A DNA stretch of 59,678 bases from Desulfobacterium sp. (lineage in GTDB: Bacteria > Desulfobacterota > Desulfobacteria > Desulfobacterales > Desulfobacteraceae). The notes below the pieces were generated by a model. It was given only the letters and a program-made list of their open reading frames with translations, ran no database searches and was not told the DNA's origin. Each line of letters opens with the position of its first letter. The stretch's first letter is position 1. The DNA lies in contig JAEINR010000026.1 of assembly GCA_016342325.1 (NCBI GenBank), positions 1 through 59,678 on the forward strand, given 5' to 3'. A program made the position numbers and the translations under genes. Below, one piece after another: positions 25,951 to 35,410 of the stretch.

Positions 25951-26910
25951 TCACTCAGTTTCATCTATATTTACGGTTTGTTCAATCAGATATCCGGGTC
26001 TTCTTTTCACTTCATGGTAAATCATTGAGATATATTGACCGATTATGCCAAGGCTGATCATGATGACACTTCCCACAAACAGGAGGAGAAGAATAACCGT
26101 GGCAAACCCTTCCACCGCCTGGCCGGTGAGTTTCATTCCAATCGTATGAATACCCATCACAATGCTTGCCAGGAACGTGGCACAGCCAAGCAAGGTAACG
26201 CCCTGCATGGGCAGGGATGAAAAGGAACAGATGGCCATTATCCCCATTTTAGCAAGCCCTGGCAGGGACCACCCCGTTGTGCCGGCATTTCTCTGGTCCG
26301 GGGAGAAATAGACATTTTCCGAAGAATACCCCAGCCAGGGGATGAGCCCCCTGAAAAATCTCCGATTTTCAGGCAGTTCAACATACCTGTCAACAACTTC
26401 CCTGTCCATGAGTTTGAAGTCTGTCTGGTTTTTCAAATCAGAACCGGTCAGGGTTTTCATCAATGCGTAGAAGGAGGCAGCTGACACACGCTTGAAAAAG
26501 CCCTCCTGCTGCCTCTCTTTTTTGACACCGTTTACAACCTTGACCCCCCTGGTTTTCCAAATTTGATACATGTCGAGGATCAAGGAGGGTGGATGCTGGA
26601 GATCGGAATCCAGAACCACAACGACCTGCCCCCGGCTCTTGCGAAGCCCAGCGACCAGGGCGGCCTCCTTGCCGAAGTTTTTTGTCAGCTTAATGAGTTT
26701 TATGCTGGGGTTTTTGCAGGCCAGTTCCCGGATCTTTTCACAGGTGTCATCTTTGGAGCCGTCATCAACCACCAGGATTTCATACCCTTCAAACTCGTTT
26801 GCAACAATCTCGTCGACCGTGCCAATGGCGGCCTGTATTCCCCTTGCCTCGTTGAATGCCGGGATAACAATGGAGATCAACGGATCGCCCAATTTATGTT
26901 TTCTTTTCAA
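25951..26910 (-). CDS. Polyprenyl-phosphate glycosyltransferase, DPM1/GtrB/ArnC-like GT2
   Basis: Family 2 transferase with C-terminal membrane anchor (319 residues): SIVIPAFNEARGI, VVDDGSKDDT, LDSDLQHPP (metal site) and two hydrophobic helices at about 230-255 and 265-295 matching the GtrB/ArnC layout. Such enzymes load a single sugar on undecaprenyl phosphate, which is then flipped and used by periplasmic GT-C transferases. Two large GT-C-like membrane proteins (27819-29534, 29527-32031) are in the same operon and are plausible users. The start is TTG at 26910 behind AGGTGA; no ATG is close. Four nucleotides separate it from the preceding methyltransferase gene. Confidence 0.92.
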   Translation of the reverse strand: MKRKHKLGDPLISIVIPAFNEARGIQAAIGTVDEIVANEFEGYEILVVDDGSKDDTCEKIRELACKNPSIKLIKLTKNFGKEAALVAGLRKSRGQVVVVLDSDLQHPPSLILDMYQIWKTRGVKVVNGVKKERQQEGFFKRVSAASFYALMKTLTGSDLKNQTDFKLMDREVVDRYVELPENRRFFRGLIPWLGYSSENVYFSPDQRNAGTTGWSLPGLAKMGIMAICSFSSLPMQGVTLLGCATFLASIVMGIHTIGMKLTGQAVEGFATVILLLLFVGSVIMISLGIIGQYISMIYHEVKRRPGYLIEQTVNIDETE

Positions 26911-26914
26911 ACGA

Positions 26915-27817
26915 TCACCTTTTATAAACAGCTGTCAGCATCACTGAGGGCAAAAGAATAGATCGCCTGCCCACGGGGGATTTCATAACTGCCCGGGGAC
27001 AGATCCCAAGTTTGTCCAACACCACAGACACAGGAAAATAGTGATGATAGGGAATAAATTCCACCAACTCAAGCCCCGATCTTTCTCCCAGCATGCCCAG
27101 GCTCTTTTTCTCGTAATAGGCAAGGTGCTCGGGAATTTTGAACGATGTCCAGAACCGCCCCATGAGCTTGCGCCAGGGACTTGCAAAATGGGGAACCGAA
27201 AGAACGATGTTGCCCCCCGGTCTGACAAGGTTACTGCACTGGCGCATAAACGCCACAGGATCGTAGAGATGCTCAAGCACAGACACGGCTGTCACGAGAT
27301 CGAATCCTGAAAGGCCGGCCTTGAGAATCTCTTCCGGGCCTCCGCACACAGCCTTGTCACACACAAGCGATGCCTGCTCAACGGCTGCATCACTCATATC
27401 CGAACCCACACGGAATGAGAAATAGGGCCGGGCCTCTTTCAGGAGATACCCATTACCGCACCCGATATCTGCCATGGTTCCTGAAGCCATATTTCTTTGA
27501 CAAAGATTTTTCAAAAAAAGCCGAAAGGTATCCCCAAGGGACCTCTCCTGAATTTCATAATCTGAATAGCCGGTCTCGGCGTCACACCCGAAATATTGAT
27601 CGGACGCGTAGAGCCGCTCCATGGAATCCCGGGTGGGCCGGTCTTCCAGGTAAACAAGGGAACAGTTCATGCAGCGAACAAGGCCGATGCCTTCACCGGT
27701 AAGATTTCCGGGCATTTTAACGGTGCTGACGCCGGGATCAAACCTGAACAGGGGCAATGCTTTGTTCCCCTGGCACAATGGACATGGGCTTTTTTCCCAT
27801 ATTGCGTTCTCTGTCAT
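26915..27817 (-). CDS. SAM-dependent methyltransferase with N-terminal zinc motif
   Basis: Class I methyltransferase (about 300 residues from the ATG at 27817, one nucleotide after the previous stop, with GGGGGA upstream; the frame is open for 20 more codons). N-terminal CPLCQGN and CMNCSLVY form a zinc ribbon as in many O-antigen and polyketide-type methyltransferases. MADIGCGNGYLL is SAM motif I, DLVTAVSVLEHL motif II, and VRPGGNIVLSVPHF motif IV. It probably methylates a sugar hydroxyl or chain end. It is related in design to the two other methyltransferases in this window (24035 and 35410) but not a close copy. Confidence 0.9.
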   Translation of the reverse strand: MTENAIWEKSPCPLCQGNKALPLFRFDPGVSTVKMPGNLTGEGIGLVRCMNCSLVYLEDRPTRDSMERLYASDQYFGCDAETGYSDYEIQERSLGDTFRLFLKNLCQRNMASGTMADIGCGNGYLLKEARPYFSFRVGSDMSDAAVEQASLVCDKAVCGGPEEILKAGLSGFDLVTAVSVLEHLYDPVAFMRQCSNLVRPGGNIVLSVPHFASPWRKLMGRFWTSFKIPEHLAYYEKKSLGMLGERSGLELVEFIPYHHYFPVSVVLDKLGICPRAVMKSPVGRRSILLPSVMLTAVYKR

Positions 27818-27818
27818 A

Positions 27819-29534
27819 TCAGTTTTTCCCCCTCTGCCATGCAAGCCGCGCATTCCCGCCTTTGCATTTAAACTCAAGCACAGGAGAGGAAGTCACCCAT
27901 CCCCTGGTTGACCTGTATTGTAATCTCACGCAGACATCCTCATTAAATTTCAATGGGAACCGCCCTGTTTTGGGAAGTGGTATGCGCTTTGGATAATACC
28001 CCTCAAAGATCAATGTATACTCCCCGTCATCCCAGGGACCGAATTTCCATTCCACCAGGGGTTCCTCATAACTCAACTCAATCCCCAAGGCCTTCTCCAT
28101 ATCAAGGGTTCTGGCAAATTGCTCCATCTGCCGATCAAATCCATCTACCGGGACAATTTTTTTTAAATCTTCATGGTATGCAAGGACATTGTAATCGTTC
28201 TCCTGCAACAACTGAAATCTGTCAAACAGGGGGCGCGGACCTTTTTCAAGGCCAAGGACCTCTGTCCTCAACCACCCCAGGCCATTAAAAAACACGGGAG
28301 CATTGACAATTCCCCACATGAAATCCTTGTCATCCCCATGGCTCAAAAGATAATCCCCTTCGACCATGGACTTGTGATGAAAGGCCCTGAAACCGGGAAA
28401 CCAGCCCACCATATTGATGGTCAACATCATGCCGGTGCAGGCGACCAACGCCCCCATGGAGCAGGCTTTGAGTCTCCCCGTTTTTTTATTGAGCTTGCCG
28501 GTGCCACACCCCGTACAAAACCGATGGACACACCACCCTGACAAAACACCCACAACAAGGGCGGGCAGCAGGGCGTATCGGATCTCTTTCAGAGCGATCA
28601 CCGGAAGAATCGGTAAAACTACCACAAAGGCAAGAATAATGGCAAAGAGTTTTTCCCCGGGCCGGGCGACCGTAAAGAAAACAGCGGCCATCAGAAAAAC
28701 AGCAACAACAAATCCCGGCTGAGCCCCCCCGATAAGGGCCAGAAGATCACCCGGGAGAGCGAAGATCTGCCCGACGCCAAGGGTGAGGCCATACCCGCCT
28801 GTTCCGGCCAGCATCACTTTTCGCCATATGAAATAAACCCCAAGGGAAAAGAAAAGGGGAATCAGCCCCGGCACCCGCTGCCTGAAGGTTTTCTCAGGCA
28901 AAAAGAGGAGCAGAACCGGAAGGGGGACAAAGATTTCCTTGGCCAGGGCGGAGACAAGGTAAGCCATGGCAGCGGCAAACGCCCAGGGTTTTCCGCCGGT
29001 CTCAAGGTATCGGTAAAAGAGATAAAATGCCCCCAGGACAAAAAAGAGCCCCTCGGTGTAATGGCGCTGCATGAGAAACTCTCCGGACTGAAGAAATGGA
29101 AGCGTCAGCATGAATATGAGGACGGCCGCAAAGGAGCCGGCCGGGGAAAACCGTGTTACGCACACCTTGAAAAACAGAACAAGGGTCAGATAGAGCATTG
29201 AATAGTGGTGCAGGTAAAAACAGAAGGGCGAGATGCCAAAGAGAAGATAATCAAGCCTGTACAGGGCGAAGGCCATGGGGGTGAAATTGGATGCTGTCAT
29301 CTCCCGGTAGGCAGAGGGGGAAAAAAACATATCAAAGAAATCATAATTAACGGCGATTCTCAACAACGCCGGATCATCCCCATACCACCATCTTACTCCG
29401 TCTTTGAACAGCAGGATCTCCACGGCCAGTATGGCTATAAACGGCAAAAAAACGGCTGCCCGGGATTTTATGGTTTGTTCGAACATATTTGAAATTTTAA
29501 CGTCCCATTTAGGTTTACAATTGTCCCTATCCAT
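27819..29534 (-). CDS. Polytopic membrane protein, probable GT-C-type transferase
   Basis: A 571-residue protein with about ten hydrophobic helices in residues 25-390 and a soluble C-terminal domain of about 170 residues. After the first helix it has DGVRWWYGDDPALLRIA, an acidic loop placed like the catalytic Asp loop of GT-C glycosyltransferases; YTEGLFFVLGAFYLFYRYLE and ALAKEIFVPLPVLLLFLPE resemble regions of the bacterial mannosyl/TMTC-like group. It overlaps the YfhO-like gene by 8 nt and has no recognisable ribosome site. I infer a periplasmic sugar transferase using the lipid-linked sugar from the GtrB-like enzyme; the family is not certain. Confidence 0.7.
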   Translation of the reverse strand: MDRDNCKPKWDVKISNMFEQTIKSRAAVFLPFIAILAVEILLFKDGVRWWYGDDPALLRIAVNYDFFDMFFSPSAYREMTASNFTPMAFALYRLDYLLFGISPFCFYLHHYSMLYLTLVLFFKVCVTRFSPAGSFAAVLIFMLTLPFLQSGEFLMQRHYTEGLFFVLGAFYLFYRYLETGGKPWAFAAAMAYLVSALAKEIFVPLPVLLLFLPEKTFRQRVPGLIPLFFSLGVYFIWRKVMLAGTGGYGLTLGVGQIFALPGDLLALIGGAQPGFVVAVFLMAAVFFTVARPGEKLFAIILAFVVVLPILPVIALKEIRYALLPALVVGVLSGWCVHRFCTGCGTGKLNKKTGRLKACSMGALVACTGMMLTINMVGWFPGFRAFHHKSMVEGDYLLSHGDDKDFMWGIVNAPVFFNGLGWLRTEVLGLEKGPRPLFDRFQLLQENDYNVLAYHEDLKKIVPVDGFDRQMEQFARTLDMEKALGIELSYEEPLVEWKFGPWDDGEYTLIFEGYYPKRIPLPKTGRFPLKFNEDVCVRLQYRSTRGWVTSSPVLEFKCKGGNARLAWQRGKN

Positions 29535-32031
29535 GGAGGGGCCTTCGGGCAGGCAAAAACCGTTTCCTTGTTTTAAGAATCCCTAGAACCAGGCAGATAA
29601 GCGTAACGACCAGGCCGCCGAGGGAGAGGCCTATTCCGGTCCTGACCACTGAAGAATCATAAAAGAACTCAAGCCGCTGGGCTCCCGGAGGAACAACGGC
29701 CCCCATGAACGCATAATCCGCCCTGAACAGATTGGATTCCCTACCATCGATCATCAGGTGCCACCCCGGATAGAACTGCATGCCCAGGACAAGGTAACGC
29801 CGTGCCCGGGATGGCTCAACCCTCAAGGTCACCTTTTTACTCCCGGTTTCAAGGATCTCAGGCTCCTGATCATGGCCGGCAACATCATCCGGATCGATTT
29901 CACCTTTGACCGGGATAGAATATTTTTTTACGGTGTCATCCCCAGGTTCAAACACTGCAACCGTATCAAGCATGTCCTCATGGTCAAGGGTGATGGCAAA
30001 TGCCTTTTCATGGGAATCTTCCAGAATCACCCTGTCCACCCAGAAAGCCCTTGAGAAGGCGTTCCCGGCCCGAAAAACCGTTGCCCCCGGCCCTTGAAAG
30101 GCAAGAAAAAGGTCTTCACGCCCAAACTCCCGGCCCGAAGATGACGGGCCGGCCACATAATATTTTACATTGAGAAAATCCAGCCATGGGGAATCAAAGG
30201 CATTGAGCTCAAAGGTATTTATGGCGCTGTAGCGTCCACTGACCCTTGACATGATCTTCTCGAAGTTTGCTGTTTTCATGGGATCCATTCCCGTTGGAGA
30301 ATCAAACCCAAAGACAAGCTCACTTCCCTTCATGAGCACCCCGGGCAAGGAGACCACACGGGATCGCCCGGTTTTGGATTTCAAGAAATCGGTCACAGGG
30401 GTGGTGGGAAAGATGGCATCCCGCCGGATAAAGGTGTTGTAATCCGAGGCCCAGGCAAATATCTCGATCACCACCAGACCACAAAAAAGCATGGGAGCGA
30501 CGCCCTTGACACTCCTGAATTTGGCCCCGGCCACAAAGACAAGGAGTCCTGCGCCAAGATAGATGAGAAACAAGCACAGCTTTGAGACACGGTAGATCAT
30601 CTGGTCGTTGGTAAGGTGAGCGGATGTTGAGAAATGAAAGCCGACCGCCATCAGGACCATGAGCAATGCCCCGGCCAGGACAGGCCCCGGGGCAACGCCT
30701 TTGTCCTCCTTGATGTCTGAAACGGAGAATGCGGCAAGGATGGACAGAAAAAACGAGACAAAAAATATCAGCCGATGATTGCCGGCATGCTTGAATAAAG
30801 GAAGGGAAACCACCAGCTCAAACACCCCCGGCGTCCGCACTGCCACAAGGAAAGCAAGGAGCCCTGCCACCATGAAGAACGCCTTCTCCCCATGGTTCTC
30901 CCTGCGGTTAAAGATAGCTGCAAAGGCAAGCAGGGCACCGGTCACAGTTATATGGGTATTTTGCTCGTTATAGTTAGAATACCCCCAGAAATTTCCATCC
31001 ACCGGGTTTCCAAAGAAATCGGGATTCACAAGGGTGGCTGTTATGTTTTTAAATACCTCGATAAAATCAAGGCTCAAAAAAAGATTTCCCCCTGTCCTTG
31101 AGATCTCTTGGTATCTGCTGGTCAGGGGAAGGTATTCCAGAAAGGGAAGCAGCTGAACAGCTGCGAGCAAAAGCCCCAAGACTCCGGCCCCGGCAAACAT
31201 GGAAACCCTTTGAACGAGGATTTTCCCGGCAACGCCTTTCTTCCCCTCCCTGTACAGCAGCCAGAAAAAAAATGGGATAACCCCGGCATAGAGATGAAAC
31301 GAAGTCTCCGGATGACCGCCCAGGAACTGCAACACGGACAAAAAGGCCAGGCCTACCAGCCACAGCAGGTTCCCTTGTTTTGCAATCCGGTCCGCGCATA
31401 AAAAGATCCATGGCATCAGCATTGTCACGTTGATTTCAGGGTAGTTGGAAAGCCATACCATGTGAACCCCGCAAAAGGCAAAAATAAAACCACCAGTCAA
31501 ACAGGCGGTCCAGGAGAGCCGCCAGTTTTTAAGCAGGAGGAACATGCCCATGGCCGCAATAAAGATACGGAGAAAGGGAAGCACGGTGGCAAGATCTTCC
31601 GGCGCCATCACAAAAAGCAACAGCCTGAACGGATGAAAGGCTGCGGAAACAAGATTCGCGGCAAAGGGGGTTCCGCAATAGGAGCTGAAGTTCCACAACG
31701 GCAGTTCACCGGCAGCAATGGTATCCTTTGCCAGATTCATCCATGGAAACACACTCTCCGCAATGTCCACCAAAAGGGGGTTATGGGGCTGAACCCCATT
31801 GGCAAAAGCCTTCCAGGGATAATAATTATGGGCGATATCGGCCGGCACCATGCACAGGTCAAGGAGAAACGCCTTCCAGAAAAAAGCGAGCAGCACCACC
31901 CAGTAAATAAGAGCGGCATCCTGCCAGCCCGGTTCCCTTCGCCCCGGGCGCTTTCCTGGCCATCCTTTAAAAAGAATCACTACGGCAAGGCCTGCAAGGG
32001 CAAACCACCTGAATGTCAGGGTATCAGGCAT
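29527..32031 (-). CDS. YfhO-family GT-C membrane protein
   Basis: An 834-residue protein (start at the ATG at 32031, which overlaps the GT2 stop by 8 nt) with about a dozen membrane helices and a large C-terminal extracytoplasmic domain (beta-rich, ending in one helix and KTRKRF). The first loop contains DLCMVPADIAHNYYPWKAF and NPLLVDIAESVFPW, the pattern of YfhO proteins, which in Gram-positives glycosylate lipoteichoic acid in the outer leaflet using undecaprenyl-linked sugars. In a Gram-negative glycan operon with a GtrB-like GT2 it would decorate the polymer or lipid core in the periplasm. Family assignment is good; substrate is inferred. Confidence 0.82.
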   Translation of the reverse strand: MPDTLTFRWFALAGLAVVILFKGWPGKRPGRREPGWQDAALIYWVVLLAFFWKAFLLDLCMVPADIAHNYYPWKAFANGVQPHNPLLVDIAESVFPWMNLAKDTIAAGELPLWNFSSYCGTPFAANLVSAAFHPFRLLLFVMAPEDLATVLPFLRIFIAAMGMFLLLKNWRLSWTACLTGGFIFAFCGVHMVWLSNYPEINVTMLMPWIFLCADRIAKQGNLLWLVGLAFLSVLQFLGGHPETSFHLYAGVIPFFFWLLYREGKKGVAGKILVQRVSMFAGAGVLGLLLAAVQLLPFLEYLPLTSRYQEISRTGGNLFLSLDFIEVFKNITATLVNPDFFGNPVDGNFWGYSNYNEQNTHITVTGALLAFAAIFNRRENHGEKAFFMVAGLLAFLVAVRTPGVFELVVSLPLFKHAGNHRLIFFVSFFLSILAAFSVSDIKEDKGVAPGPVLAGALLMVLMAVGFHFSTSAHLTNDQMIYRVSKLCLFLIYLGAGLLVFVAGAKFRSVKGVAPMLFCGLVVIEIFAWASDYNTFIRRDAIFPTTPVTDFLKSKTGRSRVVSLPGVLMKGSELVFGFDSPTGMDPMKTANFEKIMSRVSGRYSAINTFELNAFDSPWLDFLNVKYYVAGPSSSGREFGREDLFLAFQGPGATVFRAGNAFSRAFWVDRVILEDSHEKAFAITLDHEDMLDTVAVFEPGDDTVKKYSIPVKGEIDPDDVAGHDQEPEILETGSKKVTLRVEPSRARRYLVLGMQFYPGWHLMIDGRESNLFRADYAFMGAVVPPGAQRLEFFYDSSVVRTGIGLSLGGLVVTLICLVLGILKTRKRFLPARRPLHG

Positions 32032-33154
32032 TGTCTTTTTTATCCCACACAAAGCCCATGGTTTTCAATCTCCAGCCTTTAAGCGAGGTTATCCTGCCGA
32101 CATATCTTCCTGGGGAGAGTTTGTCCCAATCCGCCTTGGAAAATCCAAGTGCTCTACCCTGGCATATTCTGGCTGCGGCCGTCAGGAAATAAGGATCCGG
32201 GCTCCACTCAAACAGCCACCGGTCGCCGAACTTCGAGGGAATATCCATGGTAAAGGGGGCCGTAAGTGCACTGGCCTGTGAAAGCGGTTTCTCCCGTCCA
32301 TGGCACCGGTTAAACAATTTACCTGCCCGTTGCCATCCCTTCATCACCAGACTTCCATGCTTGGCATAAAAGATTCTTTCGGACTGGACCATAAAGCTGC
32401 GCTTAAACGCAAGTTCATCCCTGCCGCACTGGTCATAGTAGTGAACCGCCCCGGCCGTTGGCTCCATCACAAGGTGAAACCCGGCTTTTTTAAGGCGATG
32501 GAAGAGATCCGTGTCCTCATAGTATAAGAAGAAGTCCTCATCAAAAAGCCCCCCTGAACGCTCAACCGCCTCTCTTTTCAAGAGTACCGCCCCACCGGAC
32601 AGATTGGACACGGTAACAGGCGTGTGGGCCTGCCAGTATTTCAGGGCATAACGCCGCCATAACCAACTGGCCAGTCTTCTCATGTTCCAGGGATTTTCGC
32701 CAAGGGAAGATAAAAAAGCGGAAAACCATGGGGGCATGGAAGGGGGCAGCATCACCCGGCAATCATCGTCCCAGAAGATCCTGGGAGCGACCGCCCCGGT
32801 CAACGGATGGGAAAAAAGAACTTTTTCCATCACCCCAAGGGCCCCCGGCAGAAGGCGGGCATCCGGATTGAGCAGCAGCACCATATCGCTTTCCACCATA
32901 TCAAACGCCTGGTTGCAGGCCCTTCCAAACCCCCTGTTCTCCCGGTTGACCACAAGGCGGATATCGGCTCCTGCCAGACCATCCTGGGAAAAACCCTTCT
33001 CAAGGATTTCAACCTGGGACCGGTCCCGGCTGTTATCCACCACAACAATCACCATGGAACCCAGGCTTGGGTCAGCGGATTCAACAATGGATCTTACGGC
33101 TTTTATGCAATAGTCTGCCGCCTTATAATTCACCACAATACCAAGCAGTTTCAT
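32024..33154 (-). CDS. GT2 glycosyltransferase, rhamnosyltransferase-like
   Basis: Family 2 transferase of about 376 residues (ATG at 33154 overlaps the Wzt stop as ATGA; the upstream in-frame ATG at 33166 is less likely). LLGIVVNYKAADYC, VVVDNSRDRSQVEIL, LLLNPDARLLPGALG (NPDAR in the metal-site position) and FDEDFFLYYEDTDLFHRLKK are the marks of WbbL/RfbF-type rhamnosyl transferases. A C-terminal extension of about 100 residues (FGDRWLFEWSPDPYFLTAA) is not part of the GT domain. It is translationally coupled to the exporter ATPase and to the YfhO gene, so it belongs to synthesis of the exported chain. Confidence 0.92.
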   Translation of the reverse strand: MKLLGIVVNYKAADYCIKAVRSIVESADPSLGSMVIVVVDNSRDRSQVEILEKGFSQDGLAGADIRLVVNRENRGFGRACNQAFDMVESDMVLLLNPDARLLPGALGVMEKVLFSHPLTGAVAPRIFWDDDCRVMLPPSMPPWFSAFLSSLGENPWNMRRLASWLWRRYALKYWQAHTPVTVSNLSGGAVLLKREAVERSGGLFDEDFFLYYEDTDLFHRLKKAGFHLVMEPTAGAVHYYDQCGRDELAFKRSFMVQSERIFYAKHGSLVMKGWQRAGKLFNRCHGREKPLSQASALTAPFTMDIPSKFGDRWLFEWSPDPYFLTAAARICQGRALGFSKADWDKLSPGRYVGRITSLKGWRLKTMGFVWDKKDNA

Positions 33155-34332
33155 TCTTCGATCCACCCATACTCAAGTTCCAGCAACCCCATCTCATCCT
33201 CCCAGGCTTCCGGGGAAAGCACGGTCAATGTGGCGGAATCACGCCGGTGATAGACATGGTACTTTGATTCATCAAGCAGGGACACCACAATGCCGAACTC
33301 ACCGTGGAGCAGGGGCAGTCGGGGATATTTCAAGGATATTTCCCCCCGGCCAAGGCCCTTCAGGGGTTCGGCCCTGTCCCTTGAGAGGTTGACGGCATGG
33401 CAGATGAGCTCATCGCTTCTCTTGAAGCCCACGGCAATCCAGAAGGGAACCTCCTGGACCATCTCGTACTCGATGGTCACCGTCAGGTCATCCCTGGATG
33501 AAATCGAGATATCACCGGCCTGGTTGTTCAAAAGCACATTGAGAATTCTTACGGGCAACAGCTTGTTTTTTGCCCGGCCTTCAATGGCCTGGGCTTCCCC
33601 TTCAGTAGACCGTTTCCTGCACCAGTTTTCATAGGAGGCGGTGACCCGTGTTGCAACATCACTTTCCCGTACGGTTCCGCCATGTATCCACATGGCATCG
33701 GGGCAGAGCAGATTAACCGTGTACATTGCATGGCTGCAGAAAAGAATGGTCTTGCCCTTGTTTCTAAATTCAAGCATCCGGTCGATGCATTTCTTCTGAA
33801 AATACTGATCCCCGACGCTCAGGGCCTCGTCAATGATCAGGATATCCGGGTCCACACTTGTGGCAATGGAAAACGCAAGCCTCACGACCATGCCCGAAGA
33901 GTAAGTCTTCAAGGGGCGGTCCATGAAATCGCCGAGTTCGGCAAACTCAATAATGGCATCTTCCCTCTCTTTTATTTCATTTTGACTGAGTCCGAGAAGG
34001 GATGCATTGAGAAAGATGTTCTGGCGACCGGTAAACTCAAAATGAAACCCGGCACCAAGCTCAAGCAAAGCCGCCACCCGGCCATGTACAATCAACTCTC
34101 CCGAAGTGGGGGAAAGGGTGCCGGCAAGGATCTTGAGCAGGGTGCTTTTCCCTGCCCCGTTGTCTCCGATGATGCCGAGGGTGCTTCCCTTGTCCATGGA
34201 AAAAGATATATTTTCAAGGCTTTGAATGGGCTGATGAAAAGGCCTTCTAAAAACGATCTCTTTTAACCTGTCCACAGGTCTATGGTAAAACTTGTACACC
34301 TTGGAAAGATTTTTGACTTCAATTGCTTTCAT
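33151..34332 (-). CDS. wzt: Polysaccharide ABC exporter ATPase with carbohydrate-binding C-terminal domain
   Basis: ATP-binding subunit of an O-polysaccharide exporter, 393 residues. Walker A GDNGAGKST is at 56-64, the signature YSSGMVVRLAFS near 144, Walker B ILIIDEAL near 165 and the switch His in LFCSHAMY. From about residue 255 a beta-sandwich domain follows (ISSRDDLTVTIEYEM to the end), as in Wzt proteins that recognise the finished, end-modified chain. Methyl- and acyltransferase genes next to it fit a terminator-recognition scheme. Its permease partner is not adjacent: the only ABC-2 permease is at 44183-44986, 9.9 kb upstream. Confidence 0.94.
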   Translation of the reverse strand: MKAIEVKNLSKVYKFYHRPVDRLKEIVFRRPFHQPIQSLENISFSMDKGSTLGIIGDNGAGKSTLLKILAGTLSPTSGELIVHGRVAALLELGAGFHFEFTGRQNIFLNASLLGLSQNEIKEREDAIIEFAELGDFMDRPLKTYSSGMVVRLAFSIATSVDPDILIIDEALSVGDQYFQKKCIDRMLEFRNKGKTILFCSHAMYTVNLLCPDAMWIHGGTVRESDVATRVTASYENWCRKRSTEGEAQAIEGRAKNKLLPVRILNVLLNNQAGDISISSRDDLTVTIEYEMVQEVPFWIAVGFKRSDELICHAVNLSRDRAEPLKGLGRGEISLKYPRLPLLHGEFGIVVSLLDESKYHVYHRRDSATLTVLSPEAWEDEMGLLELEYGWIEE

Positions 34333-34342
34333 AAATAGATCT

Positions 34343-35410
34343 CTATACGAATCGATTAATCATGGGTAGTTTTTTTAAAAGATAGACAGCCGAAAATGAG
34401 AGCGCCAGGGTCAACAAAACAATCAAAGGCACTCCCCATAACAGGGGAAGAAAATAAACACCTATCCCTGCCTGATCCAACAGATAGAGAACAAAGGGAT
34501 GGATCAGAAAAACACCAAAGGTGAGGGAGGCCAGGGTTGCCACATATTTTTTTTTCGCCTCTCCGTAAAAGAACCTGATGAGGATAAAAACAGACAGGGA
34601 CATGACCACCACCGGAGGACTCAGGTAGTTATACAAAAACAGCGCCCTGTCGCCTTGTCCATGGATCTTGAAGAGATAATATGTACCAAAACAGATGATT
34701 GTCCCGGACAAGAAAAAAAAGAACATGGCAAACACGGCCGTCCCATGGGATATCCTGATTTTACCAAAATAAAAACCCGCCACAAAATACCCCATGAACG
34801 GCAGCCAAAGGGTCATGCCGTTATAGGGCATTCCGCACAATGGTGATCCCCCGCTCCCCCGGCCCAGGTAATAAAGGCTGATAAGACTGGGAACCGCTAA
34901 AAATGCCAGGGTCTGGGAGACAAGAACTTTTTCTGGAACATTGACCACCAAACGTCTTAACATGGGTGCAACCAGATAGAGGCCCAGGATGATCAGGAAA
35001 AAATAAAGGTGAAAAAAAGGATTTCCCGACAGAACCGAAGCAATGACCTCTTTAAGGGAAAATTGTCTGCCGCTAGCATCATACTCCCATAGTTTATACA
35101 GGAGAAGCCAGGCCGTGAAAGGCAGCATCACCCGGGCAATCTTTTTTTTTAAATATCCTGAAGAGAGCACGGTTTTTTCGGAACCCAAAATCACCCTGCC
35201 GCTGATCATCACAAACAGGGGAACGCACCACCTTGTAAAGGAATTTAGAACATTCCCATACCACCACTGACCCGGCGTCACCCCATGGAATCCAACAACC
35301 ACATTGCCTGACACATGGAGCACGACAACCGCTGCAATGGCGTATAGCCGTGCAAAATCGATATAAGGGATATGGCGTCCCAGTATATCGGTTTCTGACC
35401 GTAAGGGCAT
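34343..35410 (-). CDS. Acyltransferase 3 family membrane protein
   Basis: Ten-helix integral membrane O-acyltransferase (355 residues) of the OafA/NodX/WecH-like acyltransferase-3 family. The start has the family pattern IPYIDFARLYAIAAVVVLHV, with the active-site His (VLHVSG) and, after the second helix, FTRWCVPLFVMISG. It should O-acetylate or otherwise acylate a sugar of the glycan at the inner membrane. The ATG overlaps the preceding methyltransferase stop by one base (TAATG), and Wzt follows after 10 nt. Polymer or intermediate cannot be distinguished. Confidence 0.92.
   Translation of the reverse strand: MPLRSETDILGRHIPYIDFARLYAIAAVVVLHVSGNVVVGFHGVTPGQWWYGNVLNSFTRWCVPLFVMISGRVILGSEKTVLSSGYLKKKIARVMLPFTAWLLLYKLWEYDASGRQFSLKEVIASVLSGNPFFHLYFFLIILGLYLVAPMLRRLVVNVPEKVLVSQTLAFLAVPSLISLYYLGRGSGGSPLCGMPYNGMTLWLPFMGYFVAGFYFGKIRISHGTAVFAMFFFFLSGTIICFGTYYLFKIHGQGDRALFLYNYLSPPVVVMSLSVFILIRFFYGEAKKKYVATLASLTFGVFLIHPFVLYLLDQAGIGVYFLPLLWGVPLIVLLTLALSFSAVYLLKKLPMINRFV

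Noticed and set aside
31462-32082. 206-codon plus-strand frame over the start of the YfhO-like gene
   Set aside because: Composition (many Lys, Gln, Pro, Gly) is typical of the complement of a hydrophobic membrane-protein gene.
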